A stretch of DNA of 10,717 nt. It comes from VGWG01 sp964580075. GTDB taxonomy: Bacteria; Verrucomicrobiota; Kiritimatiellia; RFP12; JAAYNR01. Positions 1 to 8,140 of this stretch are shown piece after piece (the stretch's first letter is position 1; the number at the start of each line of letters is the position of its first letter). The stretch is from NCBI GenBank assembly GCA_964580075.1, contig CAZOJL010000125.1, positions 1 through 10,717 of the forward strand, read 5' to 3'. The notes below the pieces were generated by a model. That model saw only the letters and a program-made list of their open reading frames with translations, made no database searches and had not been told where the DNA came from. Both the position numbers and the translations under genes were made by a program.

Positions 1-74
1 AGAAAGCCCTGAGCCAGAATCTGAAAAACATAAGAATTTAGATGCGCTTGCCCTGTGAGAATTGCTGATCCTTC

Positions 75-104
75 TTGACACGCCCCCTTCCACACGGCTA
101 CGCT
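75..104 (+). promoter_or_regulatory. Possible sigma70-type promoter for the GNAT-deacetylase gene
   Basis: A perfect -35 hexamer TTGACA lies at 75-80. The best -10 candidate at a suitable distance is TACGCT (99-104, 18-base spacer), which matches only three consensus positions. Transcription would begin near 110, at the foot of the hairpin at 109-133. The -35 is convincing and the -10 is weak, so this is tentative. Confidence 0.35.
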
Positions 105-108
105 CGTA

Positions 109-133
109 ACACGGTCAGGATGCTGACTCGTGT
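109..133 (+). promoter_or_regulatory. Hairpin / inverted repeat in the leader of the deacetylase gene
   Basis: ACACGGTCAG (109-118), loop GATG (119-122), CTGAC (123-127), a one-base bulge, then CGTGT (129-133). This makes a 10-bp stem with a single bulged T. It ends 21 bases before the ATG at 155. No T-tract follows, so it is not a typical intrinsic terminator. It could be a 5'-end mRNA stabiliser or an operator. Function is unknown. Confidence 0.4.
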
Positions 134-154
134 GTGAGAATATCGGGGTGATTC

Positions 155-1981
155 ATGTTCCGCATCCGCGAAGTCTATGACGACATACTGCCGGTCAACC
201 GCGCCGCCATCATACAGGTGCAGGCGATTCTGCGTGCCCAGTTCCCGCTGCTGCGCGAAAAGGTGATTCAGGAGATCCCCGAACGGCTGCGCAACCCCCT
301 CAAGTACAAGTTTCGCTCCTCGCTGTTCATCGCGGAGGGCGGCAAGGCGAAGGTTCTGGGGTTCGCCTTCTTGTTTCACGAGCCGGAGATGCAGTTCTGC
401 TACCTCGACTACTTGGCGGCCACCCAACTGGTGAGCGGCCGGGGAATCGGTGGCGCACTGTACGAGCGCGTGCGGCAAGAGGCGCTGGCCCTGCAGTCCG
501 TGGGTCTGTTCTTCGAGTGTCTTCCCGACGATCCGGCGCTCGCCCCCGATCCGGAAATCCTCAAGCAGAACGTGGCACGCCTCAGGTTCTACGAGCGCTA
601 CGGCGCCCGGCCCATTATCCATACCGCCTACGAAATGCCCATTTCTCCGGAGAGCCTCTATCCGCCGTACCTGGTTTTCGACGACCTGGGCCGCGGCGTG
701 GCCCTGCCATGCGAGCGCGCTCGCGTCATTGTGCACACAATCCTGATACGTGAATACGGTCACGTCTGTTCGAAGGAATACATCGACACGGTCGTGGACT
801 CCTTCCGCGATCCGGTGGTCCAACTGCGCGCGCCGAAGTACGGGACAAAGGAGCCCGTGCCGCTCCGGCCCACCGTGCCCAAGGACCTGCGCATCGTCCT
901 GGTCGTCAACGACCGGCACAGCGTCCACCACGTGCGTGATCGCGGCTACGTGGAATCCCCGGTCCGGATCAAGACGGTCTTGAAGGAGATTGGCGACAGT
1001 AACTTGTTTGAGAACGTCCCCCCCCGCACCTACGCGGACAGCCATATCCGCGGCGTGCACGACAGCGAGTACGTGAACTACTTCAAGAGAGTGTGCGACA
1101 ACGTCCCGGAGGGGGAATCGGTCTATCCCTACGTGTTTCCCATTCGCAACCTCGCGCGCCCGCCCAAAGAGCTGGCGGTACGTGCGGGGTACTACTGCAT
1201 CGACACCTTCACCCCCTTGAACCAGAGCGCCTACGCGGCGGCCGAGCGAGCGGTGGACTGCGCGCTGACCGCGGCCGATGCCATCCTGCGCGGCCGCCAG
1301 ATCGCCTACGCGCTGGTTCGCCCGCCGGGGCACCATGCCGAACGCCGTTCCTTCGGCGGATTCTGCTACTTCAACTCCACCGCCATCGCCGCCCAGCACC
1401 TCAGCGCGTACGGCAAGGTGGCCATCCTGGATATCGATTACCATCACGGCAACGGTCAACAGGACATCTTCTACGAGCGCGCGGACGTGCTGACGATTTC
1501 CATTCACGGGCACCCCAGCTTCGCGTATCCCTACTTCAGCGGATTCGCGGACGAGAAGGGACGCGGCGCCGGACAGGGGTTCAACGTCAATATCCCACTG
1601 CCGGAGATCGTCGACGGGGCGCGGCACCAGGAAGCGCTGCAGCGGGCATTGCGCCTGATCCGGAGTTTCCATCCGGTCGTCCTGGTCGTCGCCCTGGGGC
1701 TGGACACGGCCACAGGCGATCCGACCGGCAGTTGGAGCTTGCAGGCCAAGGATTTCGAGGCCAACGGCGCGCTGATCGGTGCGCTGAAAGTGCCCACATT
1801 GGTCGTGCAGGAAGGCGGCTACAACAATCGCAACCTGGGAATTAACGCACGCCGCTTCTTTTGGGGCCTGTGGGTCGGCATGCACGAGCGCAAAGCCGAA
1901 GAGACCGCATCGCCCCCCCCCCACGACCAGACCGCGCAAACAGAAGATAGCGGCCAATGTGTCAACGAGCCAAAGCCATAA
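155..1981 (+). CDS. GNAT acetyltransferase-like / acetylpolyamine amidohydrolase (HDAC-family) fusion protein
   Basis: This 608-residue cytoplasmic protein has no signal peptide. Residues 1-160 look like a GNAT N-acetyltransferase: an acetyl-CoA loop motif SGRGIGGALY at 94-103 and a late FYERYGARPI motif typical of the family's C-terminal strand. After a roughly 80-residue linker, residues from about 245 on form a zinc-dependent deacetylase of the acetylpolyamine amidohydrolase / class II HDAC family. Visible active-site parts are the RPPGHHA pair (H393, H394), zinc ligands D428 and H430 in DIDYHHGNG, zinc ligand D517 in GLDTATGDP, and the transition-state Tyr Y556 in QEGGY. The stretch around H451 (HGHPSFAYPYFSG) resembles polyamine deacetylases more than histone deacetylases. 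The reaction would be removal of acetyl groups from acetylated amines or lysines; the substrate is inferred, not shown. The ATG at 155 has GGGG (145-148) six bases upstream. The tail after residue 586 is low-complexity and is read through a C10 tract. The gene stands alone; a tRNA gene follows. Confidence 0.88.
   Translation: MFRIREVYDDILPVNRAAIIQVQAILRAQFPLLREKVIQEIPERLRNPLKYKFRSSLFIAEGGKAKVLGFAFLFHEPEMQFCYLDYLAATQLVSGRGIGGALYERVRQEALALQSVGLFFECLPDDPALAPDPEILKQNVARLRFYERYGARPIIHTAYEMPISPESLYPPYLVFDDLGRGVALPCERARVIVHTILIREYGHVCSKEYIDTVVDSFRDPVVQLRAPKYGTKEPVPLRPTVPKDLRIVLVVNDRHSVHHVRDRGYVESPVRIKTVLKEIGDSNLFENVPPRTYADSHIRGVHDSEYVNYFKRVCDNVPEGESVYPYVFPIRNLARPPKELAVRAGYYCIDTFTPLNQSAYAAAERAVDCALTAADAILRGRQIAYALVRPPGHHAERRSFGGFCYFNSTAIAAQHLSAYGKVAILDIDYHHGNGQQDIFYERADVLTISIHGHPSFAYPYFSGFADEKGRGAGQGFNVNIPLPEIVDGARHQEALQRALRLIRSFHPVVLVVALGLDTATGDPTGSWSLQAKDFEANGALIGALKVPTLVVQEGGYNNRNLGINARRFFWGLWVGMHERKAEETASPPPHDQTAQTEDSGQCVNEPKP
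1913..1922 (+). repeat. C10 homopolymer near the 3' end of the deacetylase gene
   Basis: Ten consecutive C residues encode the Pro-rich start of the C-terminal tail. A one-base slip, biological or from sequencing, would change only the last 20 or so residues, downstream of all catalytic motifs. Two other C8 runs occur nearby: 1018-1025, inside the catalytic-domain coding region, and 2043-2050, in the tRNA promoter spacer. Confidence 0.8.
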
Positions 1982-2032
1982 GATCGCCCACCCAGCGACC
2001 CGAGGCAATTTCATACCCATTCTATCTCTGCC

Positions 2033-2062
2033 TTGACAGGTTCCCCCCCCGCGTGATATAAA
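2033..2062 (+). promoter_or_regulatory. Sigma70-type promoter of the tRNA-Val gene
   Basis: Perfect -35 TTGACA at 2033-2038 and near-perfect -10 TATAAA at 2057-2062, with an 18-base spacer. The spacer contains a C8 run at 2043-2050. The expected start site near 2069-2070 leaves a leader of about 20 bases before the tRNA, containing a small hairpin (CACAC 2072-2076, GTGTG 2081-2085). Strong hexamers are typical of stable-RNA genes. Confidence 0.75.
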
Positions 2063-2091
2063 ACGCGCATTCACACGTTCGTGTGCGGTGG

Positions 2092-2168
2092 GGGCGCTTA
2101 GCTCAGTTGGTTAGAGCGCTACTTTCACACGGTAGAAGTCACAGGTTCGACTCCTGTAGCGCCCACCA
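2092..2168 (+). tRNA. tRNA-Val (anticodon CAC)
   Basis: All arms of the cloverleaf can be drawn. The acceptor is GGGCGCT (2092-2098) with AGCGCCC (2158-2164). The D stem is GCTC/GAGC (2101-2104, 2114-2117). The anticodon stem CTACT/GGTAG (2119-2123, 2131-2135) encloses a 7-base loop TTCACAC with CAC at 2126-2128. The T arm is ACAGG/CCTGT with loop TTCGACT (2146-2152). The discriminator is A2165, and CCA is encoded at 2166-2168. The anticodon reads GUG (valine). The gene has its own promoter and terminator and appears monocistronic. Confidence 0.95.
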
Positions 2169-2231
2169 ATTCGCGTTTTCCAATGCCGTCGCCTCCGTTC
2201 GGCGTCACCCAAGAGCAGTAGAGGCGCATGT

Positions 2232-2253
2232 AAAACCTCCTTCGGAGGTTTTT
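2232..2253 (+). terminator. Rho-independent terminator after tRNA-Val
   Basis: AAAACCTCC (2232-2240), loop TTC (2241-2243), then GGAGGTTTTT (2244-2253). This is a perfect 9-bp stem whose GC core is followed by a T-tract. It lies 63 bases past the tRNA CCA end and closes the tRNA transcript before the next gene. Confidence 0.85.
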
Positions 2254-2366
2254 GCAAGCGCCTTCGGTTTCTGAATCCTGTGTTTTGATTCCATGTCGCG
2301 CTTCCAGTGGCATGTTTTATGCTTTCACACGCGCAGGCACGCTGTGTTGAAAAAAGGTATTAATTT

Positions 2367-5300
2367 ATGAGCCGGTCATTTTGTGGGAGCGTAAGGGTTG
2401 CGCTTGCGGGTTTTGTCTGGCTTGGGGTCGCGGCGCCGTGTGTGGCGGCGTTTGAAGATCAGTTTGAACTTACCTACCGCAGGGAAATGGGGTCCGTGCT
2501 GTGCCGCTGGTCTGACGCAGGTGTGGCGGTGCGGATGGCGTATGACGGGATGACGAACGTGTTGCGAATCACGCCCGGCGCGACCCGCGCAGAGGGGGCG
2601 GCTGCGGTTGACATGCTGCGGGCGCCGCCGGCGCTCGCCACCAACCTTGTCTGGCTTACTTTCAAGCGTCAGCCGCAGGCGTGGACGTTCTATCTGGCAG
2701 ATGCGCCGGTCGCCCGTTTTCGTGAACTCGGCACCAACCGTGTCTCGCTGGCCGTTGAGGCGTCGGTGATCCCCGGGGAGGAGGAGCGTGACAGTTTCAC
2801 CCAGCGCCTGGGGTCCTTCCGGTTTGATGATGCGTTCATGGTTCCGGAGGGGGAGAAGCTCTCGAAGCTCTGGGAACCGGTCGCCGGGACCTGGTCGCTC
2901 CATGCCGTGACCAACCATCTTGCGGCGCAAGCCGCCAAACTGCGCGCCGGGCATTTACCCACGCCGGCCCGCAGTCCGAATTTCTACAGCCTTCAGGGCG
3001 TCGGCACCTCGGCGGTGATTCTGGCGGGTGAGACCTTCCACGATTCCTATTCCGTGCGGGCCGCAGTGCAGCACAACGCCGGGACCAACGGCATCGTTTT
3101 TCTCGTGACCGAGGCGGGTGATTGTCACGGGCTCACCGCCCGCACCGATCCCGAGAGCGAGCATCTCGTGATCGAACTCTGGCGCGGGTCGATCGCCACC
3201 AACGGCGTGGCGCGACGGGTGCTTCAGGCGTTTCAGACCGACCTCACGCCCGGGCAATGGCTGCAACTCGAGGCCGTGGTCTTTGACGATCGACTCTGTA
3301 TCGTGGTCGACGGCATCGAGATCGTGCGCCGCGACTGCCCCGACTTGCCGCCCGGAGGGCGCTACGGCCTCATCGCGTATGCCGAGGAGGGCACCCGGTT
3401 TGACGATTTCTCCGCGGCATCTCACGAGGAGTACCCCTTTGATTGTGCCCCCGCCTTTGCCGCCGCCATCCTGCAGACCGTCGGTGACGTGACCGTGCGG
3501 GGGTTCGCGGATGAAGGGCCGCTTCCGCGCCCCGCAACCCTCACCTTTGCGGGACACGGCGAACGAATCTGCCGGTTTGGAAGCGACATCGACGCCCCGC
3601 ACCGTCTCTCCGTTCGCTTCCTGTACGAAGGGCACGGCGTCCTCGCACGTGTGGGTGTGAGGATCGGCAACGGAACTCCCGACGCGCCAGCCTGGCACTT
3701 CACCTGTCGGATGACTGCCACCAACCGAATCTTCTCCCTGCTGCGTCAGGATGGGACCAACACCGTCACGGTTGACTGCATGACCCTCCCCGCCGGAGAG
3801 GGACGCGACATCCGCCTGACGCTCGATGCCCTGAGTCCAGGCGAGTTGCGGGCCTTTGCCGATGACCGGCAGGTGTTGTTCCATCGCACCGATGCGCCGG
3901 TCGGCGGCGCGGGGGCGATCATCGTGACAGGCGGTCGCGTCGTTTCAACATCCCTTCCGGAATACACCACCCGCGCGGTCACGTTCGCCGATCGGTTGGA
4001 GAAGAATATGCAGTATGTCAAGGATCCCTTTATGCGGCATTGGGCGTCCCCGGAGGGGCAATGGCATACGTCACAGGAAAAGGTGACGTGGCTCCGCGGC
4101 GACATGATCCGGCGGATCCGGCTTGGCATGCCCGTCACCAAGGAGCCATCGGTGCTGCATCTGGCCACCGACGAGTCCGGATCCAATGCCGTGTGCCGGC
4201 TTGAAATCCGAGACGGTGAGATTCTTGGATTCATCCCGGCCCTGGGCGATGCCCCCCAGTTCAGCGTTGCGGTCACGAATATTCCGCTTCAAGGGGGCGA
4301 TGGAAACGTCTCCAACCGAATCTATACCGTGGGGCTCGAAGACCATGTGTTCTGGCTCGGCGATGATAGTCGTCTGCTTGTGACCGCCCACCTGCCGGAA
4401 GCCGCCGCCGGGCGCCGCGTCCGTATCGAGGGGTTTGACGAAGCCACGCTGCACCACACCCTTGTCCGACGTGAAAACGTCCTGGATACCCTCTTCAATG
4501 AATCGCTCCAGACGTGGACGATCAATGGCGGCACGTGGGAGGTTGTCAACCGCTTCCAGTGCGAGCCCACGTGGTCGCACATGAACGGGGAGAACCCCGA
4601 CTCGCTCGCCAGTCTCTGGTCCAAATACGATGTGTCCGGCGATTTCTGCGCCGAAATCTACGCCGGGATGCGTCATCCGTGGTACGACCGGTGTGGCGAT
4701 CTGAATATGACCGTGCTTTCGAAGCGGGGGGGCAGCTCGGATGGGTACACGGTCACGGTTACCGGATGGGATCCCGATTTCTCTCAGAACGACACGCGTC
4801 TGTTTCGGAACGGCGTCTTGCAGACCAACACGACTGCGTATCTCGTGCCCCGGATCCGTTCCGGGAACGCCCGCAAGGGCGGCTACGAGCCGCTGATCCG
4901 AGGGGGGCGCGACGTGCATGGCGCGTGGTACGGGTTGCGCTTGCGCCGTACCGGAGACCGCCTGCAATTGGTCTTCGACAACCTGCCCGCCCTGGAGTTT
5001 ACCGACCCCGACCCCTTGGTTAGCGGCTGTTTCGGGGTCTGGACGTTTCGCAATTCGATGATGGTCGCCCGCGTCCGCATCGCCGCCGAAACGATCCGCC
5101 CGCGGGTGTTCGCCTGCCGCGAGATCGAGCCAAACGCGGCGGCCGTTGATCACGCTCTCGATCACGCCGATGCCGCGTCGTTGCCGCTCCAGACCCTGGT
5201 AGGAGGCCTTCCGGTGGATCTCCTCACGCCGCGCTATTGGATCGCGGACGATCCGGTCTCGCTTCCCGTCATCCGTTTTCGCCGCGGCACGGAGGGGCGC

Positions 5301-8123
5301 GAAATGCACGTGACCGCGCATCACAGCGGTGGAACCTTTCTGGTTTCCAACGCCATACCGCCTGTGGCGGCGGGCCGGATTCTAGGGTGGCGCTTTGACC
5401 TGGCCCGATCGGCCAATGCCGCCTTCAACCTCGAATTCAGTTCGGGCAGGAACAGCACCAACGCGTTTGCCGTCAGCCAGGAATGGTCTGTCATCATCAG
5501 CGGGTCTGACGAGACACGGGGGCCGCGCCGAATTGCAGGCCGGATCGACCCGGTGCCTCCGTCCCCCTCGTCCGACGCGCCGGTCTGGACGTCCGTTTAT
5601 GCGTGGCTTCCGAGCGAGGTGCTGAGTTCGGATCTCGATGTCCGTCTCGACGGGTTCGGCAATCTGCAGCCGAGCGATGCGCAGCAGGGGCTGCTGGGTA
5701 ATGTCCCGGGCACGTGGTATGCCGTGCGCCAGTTTCGCCCCGTCTTCCGGGGGCAGCCCGACGTGAGCGGCACGGGCGCGCGTGCCGTTTATGAAGATCT
5801 GACCGCGGCCATCGCGGCGCTTCCTCCCGAACAGCTCAATTCTCTGGTGTTGCCGGACGCTCTTTCCCCGGATTGGTCATCCATCGAGTGGGCGATTCCG
5901 CCCGATGCCGCGTTCGGACTCGTCGCCCGCCGAGATCCCGACGAGCCCGATACCGTCACGCTTACGCCGACCACGCGCTGGAACAGCCCGCTCCTGCCGC
6001 CCCGCGCCGTCCGCATCGACGATGTTGTGGCGACCTTCACCTGTGGCCGGTCGGTCACCCGCGTGTTCCTTCCCCGCAATTTGAAGAACCGCCGGCCGGT
6101 CCTGAGCGTGGAACTGGCCGACGGCCGGACGTTCCGGCAGACGCTCGATCTGCCGCCGGATCCCGGAACCCCGCCCGTGCTCCTCGTGCTTGAACTCCCC
6201 GAAGGCCGGCTGACCACCTTTGATGACCGTCCTTTTGACGTTGCACCCTTTGTTCAACAAGCAAAGGTCAATCTGATGCGCGGAGACGCCGGGCACGGCA
6301 CGGTCTTGAAGATCGCCAACAGCGGCGGCGCGACGCGTCTCAATGCGCGCCTCGCGGCCGCTTATGACCCGCTGGTCACGCCGCTGATCCAGTTCGCGTA
6401 CCGTGCCGAAAATATGGCATGCGTCTCACTCGTCACGGGCCGGAGCCAGATGCGTTTTACCGAAGAGTGGGGCCTCTCCGCAATGCTCGCCGGCACGGCG
6501 ACGACGACGAATGACGTCTGGCAGACGTGGCTCGGATCACCCCTGACCGCGCTCGCGGAAACCCGCCTGGCGGATGGCGTGGACGTGCCGGCCGCCGAGC
6601 TGTGTATCGGGTCGCGCCATGGATGTGATCAGACCGGACGTTTCACCTCGCTGCTGATCGACGATCTTGCTTTCGGCCCCGCCGTTGGCCCGGATCGCAT
6701 CCTGGCCTTTCGCGCACTGTTTGACGACGTGGACGACGATCTGGCGGCCGTTGAATACGCGATCGCGCAAGATTCGAAACCGTGGTCCATGCGCGATGAC
6801 GCCGCCCAGGCCGCTGTTCGTTGGCTGGACACTACGAACGCCGTTGTGACAGCGCCCCTGACCGATGCGCTACCCGAGGGTGTGCATCACCTGGTTGTCC
6901 GCGCCCGCGATGCGGCGGGACATTATTCTTCCGTCGCCGATATGCCGTTCATGCTCGATCGCACGGCGCCTGTGATCACGCATGCGGTCGCCGAAACGAA
7001 GCTCTATAACCAAACCTGTCTGAACGTCGTCCTCGAGGGCGGACAAGCCTTCCCCTCCTTACGCGGGCTGAAGGTCACGAGCAAGGGTTCGGAAATCGCG
7101 CTTACAAAGGACAATGGCCGCCTGTTGGTTTCCGCAGCCCGTATCCAACTCGAGATTGATTGGCCGTGGCTGCTGCGCCGCCAGATTCAGGCATCTGCGG
7201 ATGGCGCTATTCTCTCGCTCGCCTTTGAAGGGGTGAGCGATCTGGCCGGAAATGCCGTGCCCCGGTTTGAAGTGCCAATCACCATCGATTATAAGAACGA
7301 CAAGACGCCGCCCACCATCCTGGAGGTTAAACAACCTGAAAACGTGGAGGTCTGTCTCCCCTCCATCAGCAATCTGGGGCAGTTCTTCCAACACCTTCAG
7401 GTCGCCGACGTGAAGAACAAAACGGAGGACGATGGGTCGGTCGTAGCCGAATTCAAGACGACGGATAACGGCGCTGCTTTTGTGCGCCGTGCCTACGGGA
7501 CCAATCCAGGCCTGAATACCGGCACACGGGGGTGGTTTGGCGTGAGCATCCGCACGCTGGCGGGCGACACCAATCCCCCGCCCGTGATCGAACTCCGCCT
7601 CGTGCCGTGTGCCATACCCGAAAAGGCGACCAAGCCGAAGACGGCGGGAACCTATGTGCTGACGCTTCCCGTTGACGGCACCCCTCATCCTGCCGTCCAT
7701 GGAAACCTGCCGTGGAAGGCGGGCGAGTGGCGGAATGTGCTCATCAATATTCACGATGTCCTCCGGATCGAGTCCGGCCTGGAGGGCGTGACCAACGTCA
7801 ACGAACTCATTCTCGCTTTTCCCGAGAAAACAATACGCACGTTCCAGATTCGCAGCGCGGCCGTGCTGGCGCCTTACGCCGATGCGCACGTGGTCCGTTT
7901 CCGGGCGTATGACGCATCGGGCATCGCGGGTCTGGTGTGGGAGGGTGGCCAATCGGCCCAACTCGGCATCCGGCCCTCCCGGGTCACGCGGCCGGCCGGC
8001 GCGGTCTGGCTGGATGTCCGCGTCCATGATCGCGCCGGCAACCGGACGCCGATCTTCATGATTCCCGTGCCGCCGCTGCCGCTTCCGGATTCCCTGCCAG
8101 CCGAGGTGGCGGTCGAAGAGTAA
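2367..8123 (+). CDS. Very large secreted multidomain beta-sandwich protein (function unknown)
   Basis: This 1918-residue protein has a signal peptide: basic MSRSF start, hydrophobic core at about residues 9-23, and likely cleavage after A27 or A28. It has no lipobox, since P24 precedes C25. Residues about 220-350 look like a concanavalin A/LamG-type jelly roll (WLQLEAVVFDDRLCIVVDGI, then GGRYGLIAY and FDDFSA). A second similar domain spans about 700-905, with LQLVFDNLPALEF and GCFGVWTF. The C-terminal third alternates galactose-binding-like modules (about 1288-1436 and 1650-1855) with Ig-like segments introduced by DRTAPVI (about 1531) and DKTPPTI (about 1645). No catalytic motif, transmembrane anchor or sorting tail (PEP-CTERM, LPXTG) is visible; it ends in a Pro-rich segment. 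The ATG at 2367 has AAAAAGG nine bases upstream. A role in glycan binding or cell-surface structure is plausible but only inferred from the folds. The next gene starts 17 bases downstream, suggesting an operon. Confidence 0.85.
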   Translation: MSRSFCGSVRVALAGFVWLGVAAPCVAAFEDQFELTYRREMGSVLCRWSDAGVAVRMAYDGMTNVLRITPGATRAEGAAAVDMLRAPPALATNLVWLTFKRQPQAWTFYLADAPVARFRELGTNRVSLAVEASVIPGEEERDSFTQRLGSFRFDDAFMVPEGEKLSKLWEPVAGTWSLHAVTNHLAAQAAKLRAGHLPTPARSPNFYSLQGVGTSAVILAGETFHDSYSVRAAVQHNAGTNGIVFLVTEAGDCHGLTARTDPESEHLVIELWRGSIATNGVARRVLQAFQTDLTPGQWLQLEAVVFDDRLCIVVDGIEIVRRDCPDLPPGGRYGLIAYAEEGTRFDDFSAASHEEYPFDCAPAFAAAILQTVGDVTVRGFADEGPLPRPATLTFAGHGERICRFGSDIDAPHRLSVRFLYEGHGVLARVGVRIGNGTPDAPAWHFTCRMTATNRIFSLLRQDGTNTVTVDCMTLPAGEGRDIRLTLDALSPGELRAFADDRQVLFHRTDAPVGGAGAIIVTGGRVVSTSLPEYTTRAVTFADRLEKNMQYVKDPFMRHWASPEGQWHTSQEKVTWLRGDMIRRIRLGMPVTKEPSVLHLATDESGSNAVCRLEIRDGEILGFIPALGDAPQFSVAVTNIPLQGGDGNVSNRIYTVGLEDHVFWLGDDSRLLVTAHLPEAAAGRRVRIEGFDEATLHHTLVRRENVLDTLFNESLQTWTINGGTWEVVNRFQCEPTWSHMNGENPDSLASLWSKYDVSGDFCAEIYAGMRHPWYDRCGDLNMTVLSKRGGSSDGYTVTVTGWDPDFSQNDTRLFRNGVLQTNTTAYLVPRIRSGNARKGGYEPLIRGGRDVHGAWYGLRLRRTGDRLQLVFDNLPALEFTDPDPLVSGCFGVWTFRNSMMVARVRIAAETIRPRVFACREIEPNAAAVDHALDHADAASLPLQTLVGGLPVDLLTPRYWIADDPVSLPVIRFRRGTEGREMHVTAHHSGGTFLVSNAIPPVAAGRILGWRFDLARSANAAFNLEFSSGRNSTNAFAVSQEWSVIISGSDETRGPRRIAGRIDPVPPSPSSDAPVWTSVYAWLPSEVLSSDLDVRLDGFGNLQPSDAQQGLLGNVPGTWYAVRQFRPVFRGQPDVSGTGARAVYEDLTAAIAALPPEQLNSLVLPDALSPDWSSIEWAIPPDAAFGLVARRDPDEPDTVTLTPTTRWNSPLLPPRAVRIDDVVATFTCGRSVTRVFLPRNLKNRRPVLSVELADGRTFRQTLDLPPDPGTPPVLLVLELPEGRLTTFDDRPFDVAPFVQQAKVNLMRGDAGHGTVLKIANSGGATRLNARLAAAYDPLVTPLIQFAYRAENMACVSLVTGRSQMRFTEEWGLSAMLAGTATTTNDVWQTWLGSPLTALAETRLADGVDVPAAELCIGSRHGCDQTGRFTSLLIDDLAFGPAVGPDRILAFRALFDDVDDDLAAVEYAIAQDSKPWSMRDDAAQAAVRWLDTTNAVVTAPLTDALPEGVHHLVVRARDAAGHYSSVADMPFMLDRTAPVITHAVAETKLYNQTCLNVVLEGGQAFPSLRGLKVTSKGSEIALTKDNGRLLVSAARIQLEIDWPWLLRRQIQASADGAILSLAFEGVSDLAGNAVPRFEVPITIDYKNDKTPPTILEVKQPENVEVCLPSISNLGQFFQHLQVADVKNKTEDDGSVVAEFKTTDNGAAFVRRAYGTNPGLNTGTRGWFGVSIRTLAGDTNPPPVIELRLVPCAIPEKATKPKTAGTYVLTLPVDGTPHPAVHGNLPWKAGEWRNVLINIHDVLRIESGLEGVTNVNELILAFPEKTIRTFQIRSAAVLAPYADAHVVRFRAYDASGIAGLVWEGGQSAQLGIRPSRVTRPAGAVWLDVRVHDRAGNRTPIFMIPVPPLPLPDSLPAEVAVEE

Positions 8124-8140
8124 CACGAGAAAGGCTCTTG

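Larger units (their letters stand above)
1..154. other. Left-edge intergenic/leader region
   Basis: No complete gene is visible here. Two reading frames stay open from the left edge for a few codons and stop at 39-41 (TAG) and 56-58 (TGA). Either could be the tail of a plus-strand gene cut by the window edge, but the stretches are too short to choose. The first 50 bases are AT-richer than the rest of the window. The remainder holds a TTGACA hexamer and a hairpin, listed separately, ahead of the deacetylase gene. Confidence 0.5.

Noticed and set aside
2..58. C-terminal tail of an upstream gene (frame ending TGA at 56-58)
   Set aside because: Only 18 codons are visible, and a second frame is also open to 38; there is not enough to call a gene.
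98..2074. Long minus-strand open frame (658 codons) opposite the deacetylase gene
   Set aside because: It is antisense to a gene with a full set of catalytic motifs. Its translation shows no family features, and it runs through the tRNA promoter. Long antisense frames are expected in GC-rich coding DNA.
2083..2313. Small frames on both strands across the tRNA, including one ending GATGVEPVTSTV
   Set aside because: These are the familiar spurious translations of a tRNA gene and its complement; the tRNA cloverleaf explains the sequence.
2285..2323. Promoter for the giant gene from TTGATT (2285-2290) and TATGCT (2318-2323)
   Set aside because: The spacer would be 27 bases, far from the usual 16-18, and no better pair was found.
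4071..5324. Minus-strand frame of 417 codons inside the giant secreted protein gene
   Set aside because: It lies fully within a plus-strand gene with a signal peptide and consistent domain structure, and it has no recognisable motifs.
7059..8126. Minus-strand frame of 355 codons at the 3' end of the giant gene
   Set aside because: Antisense shadow; no start signal or family features.
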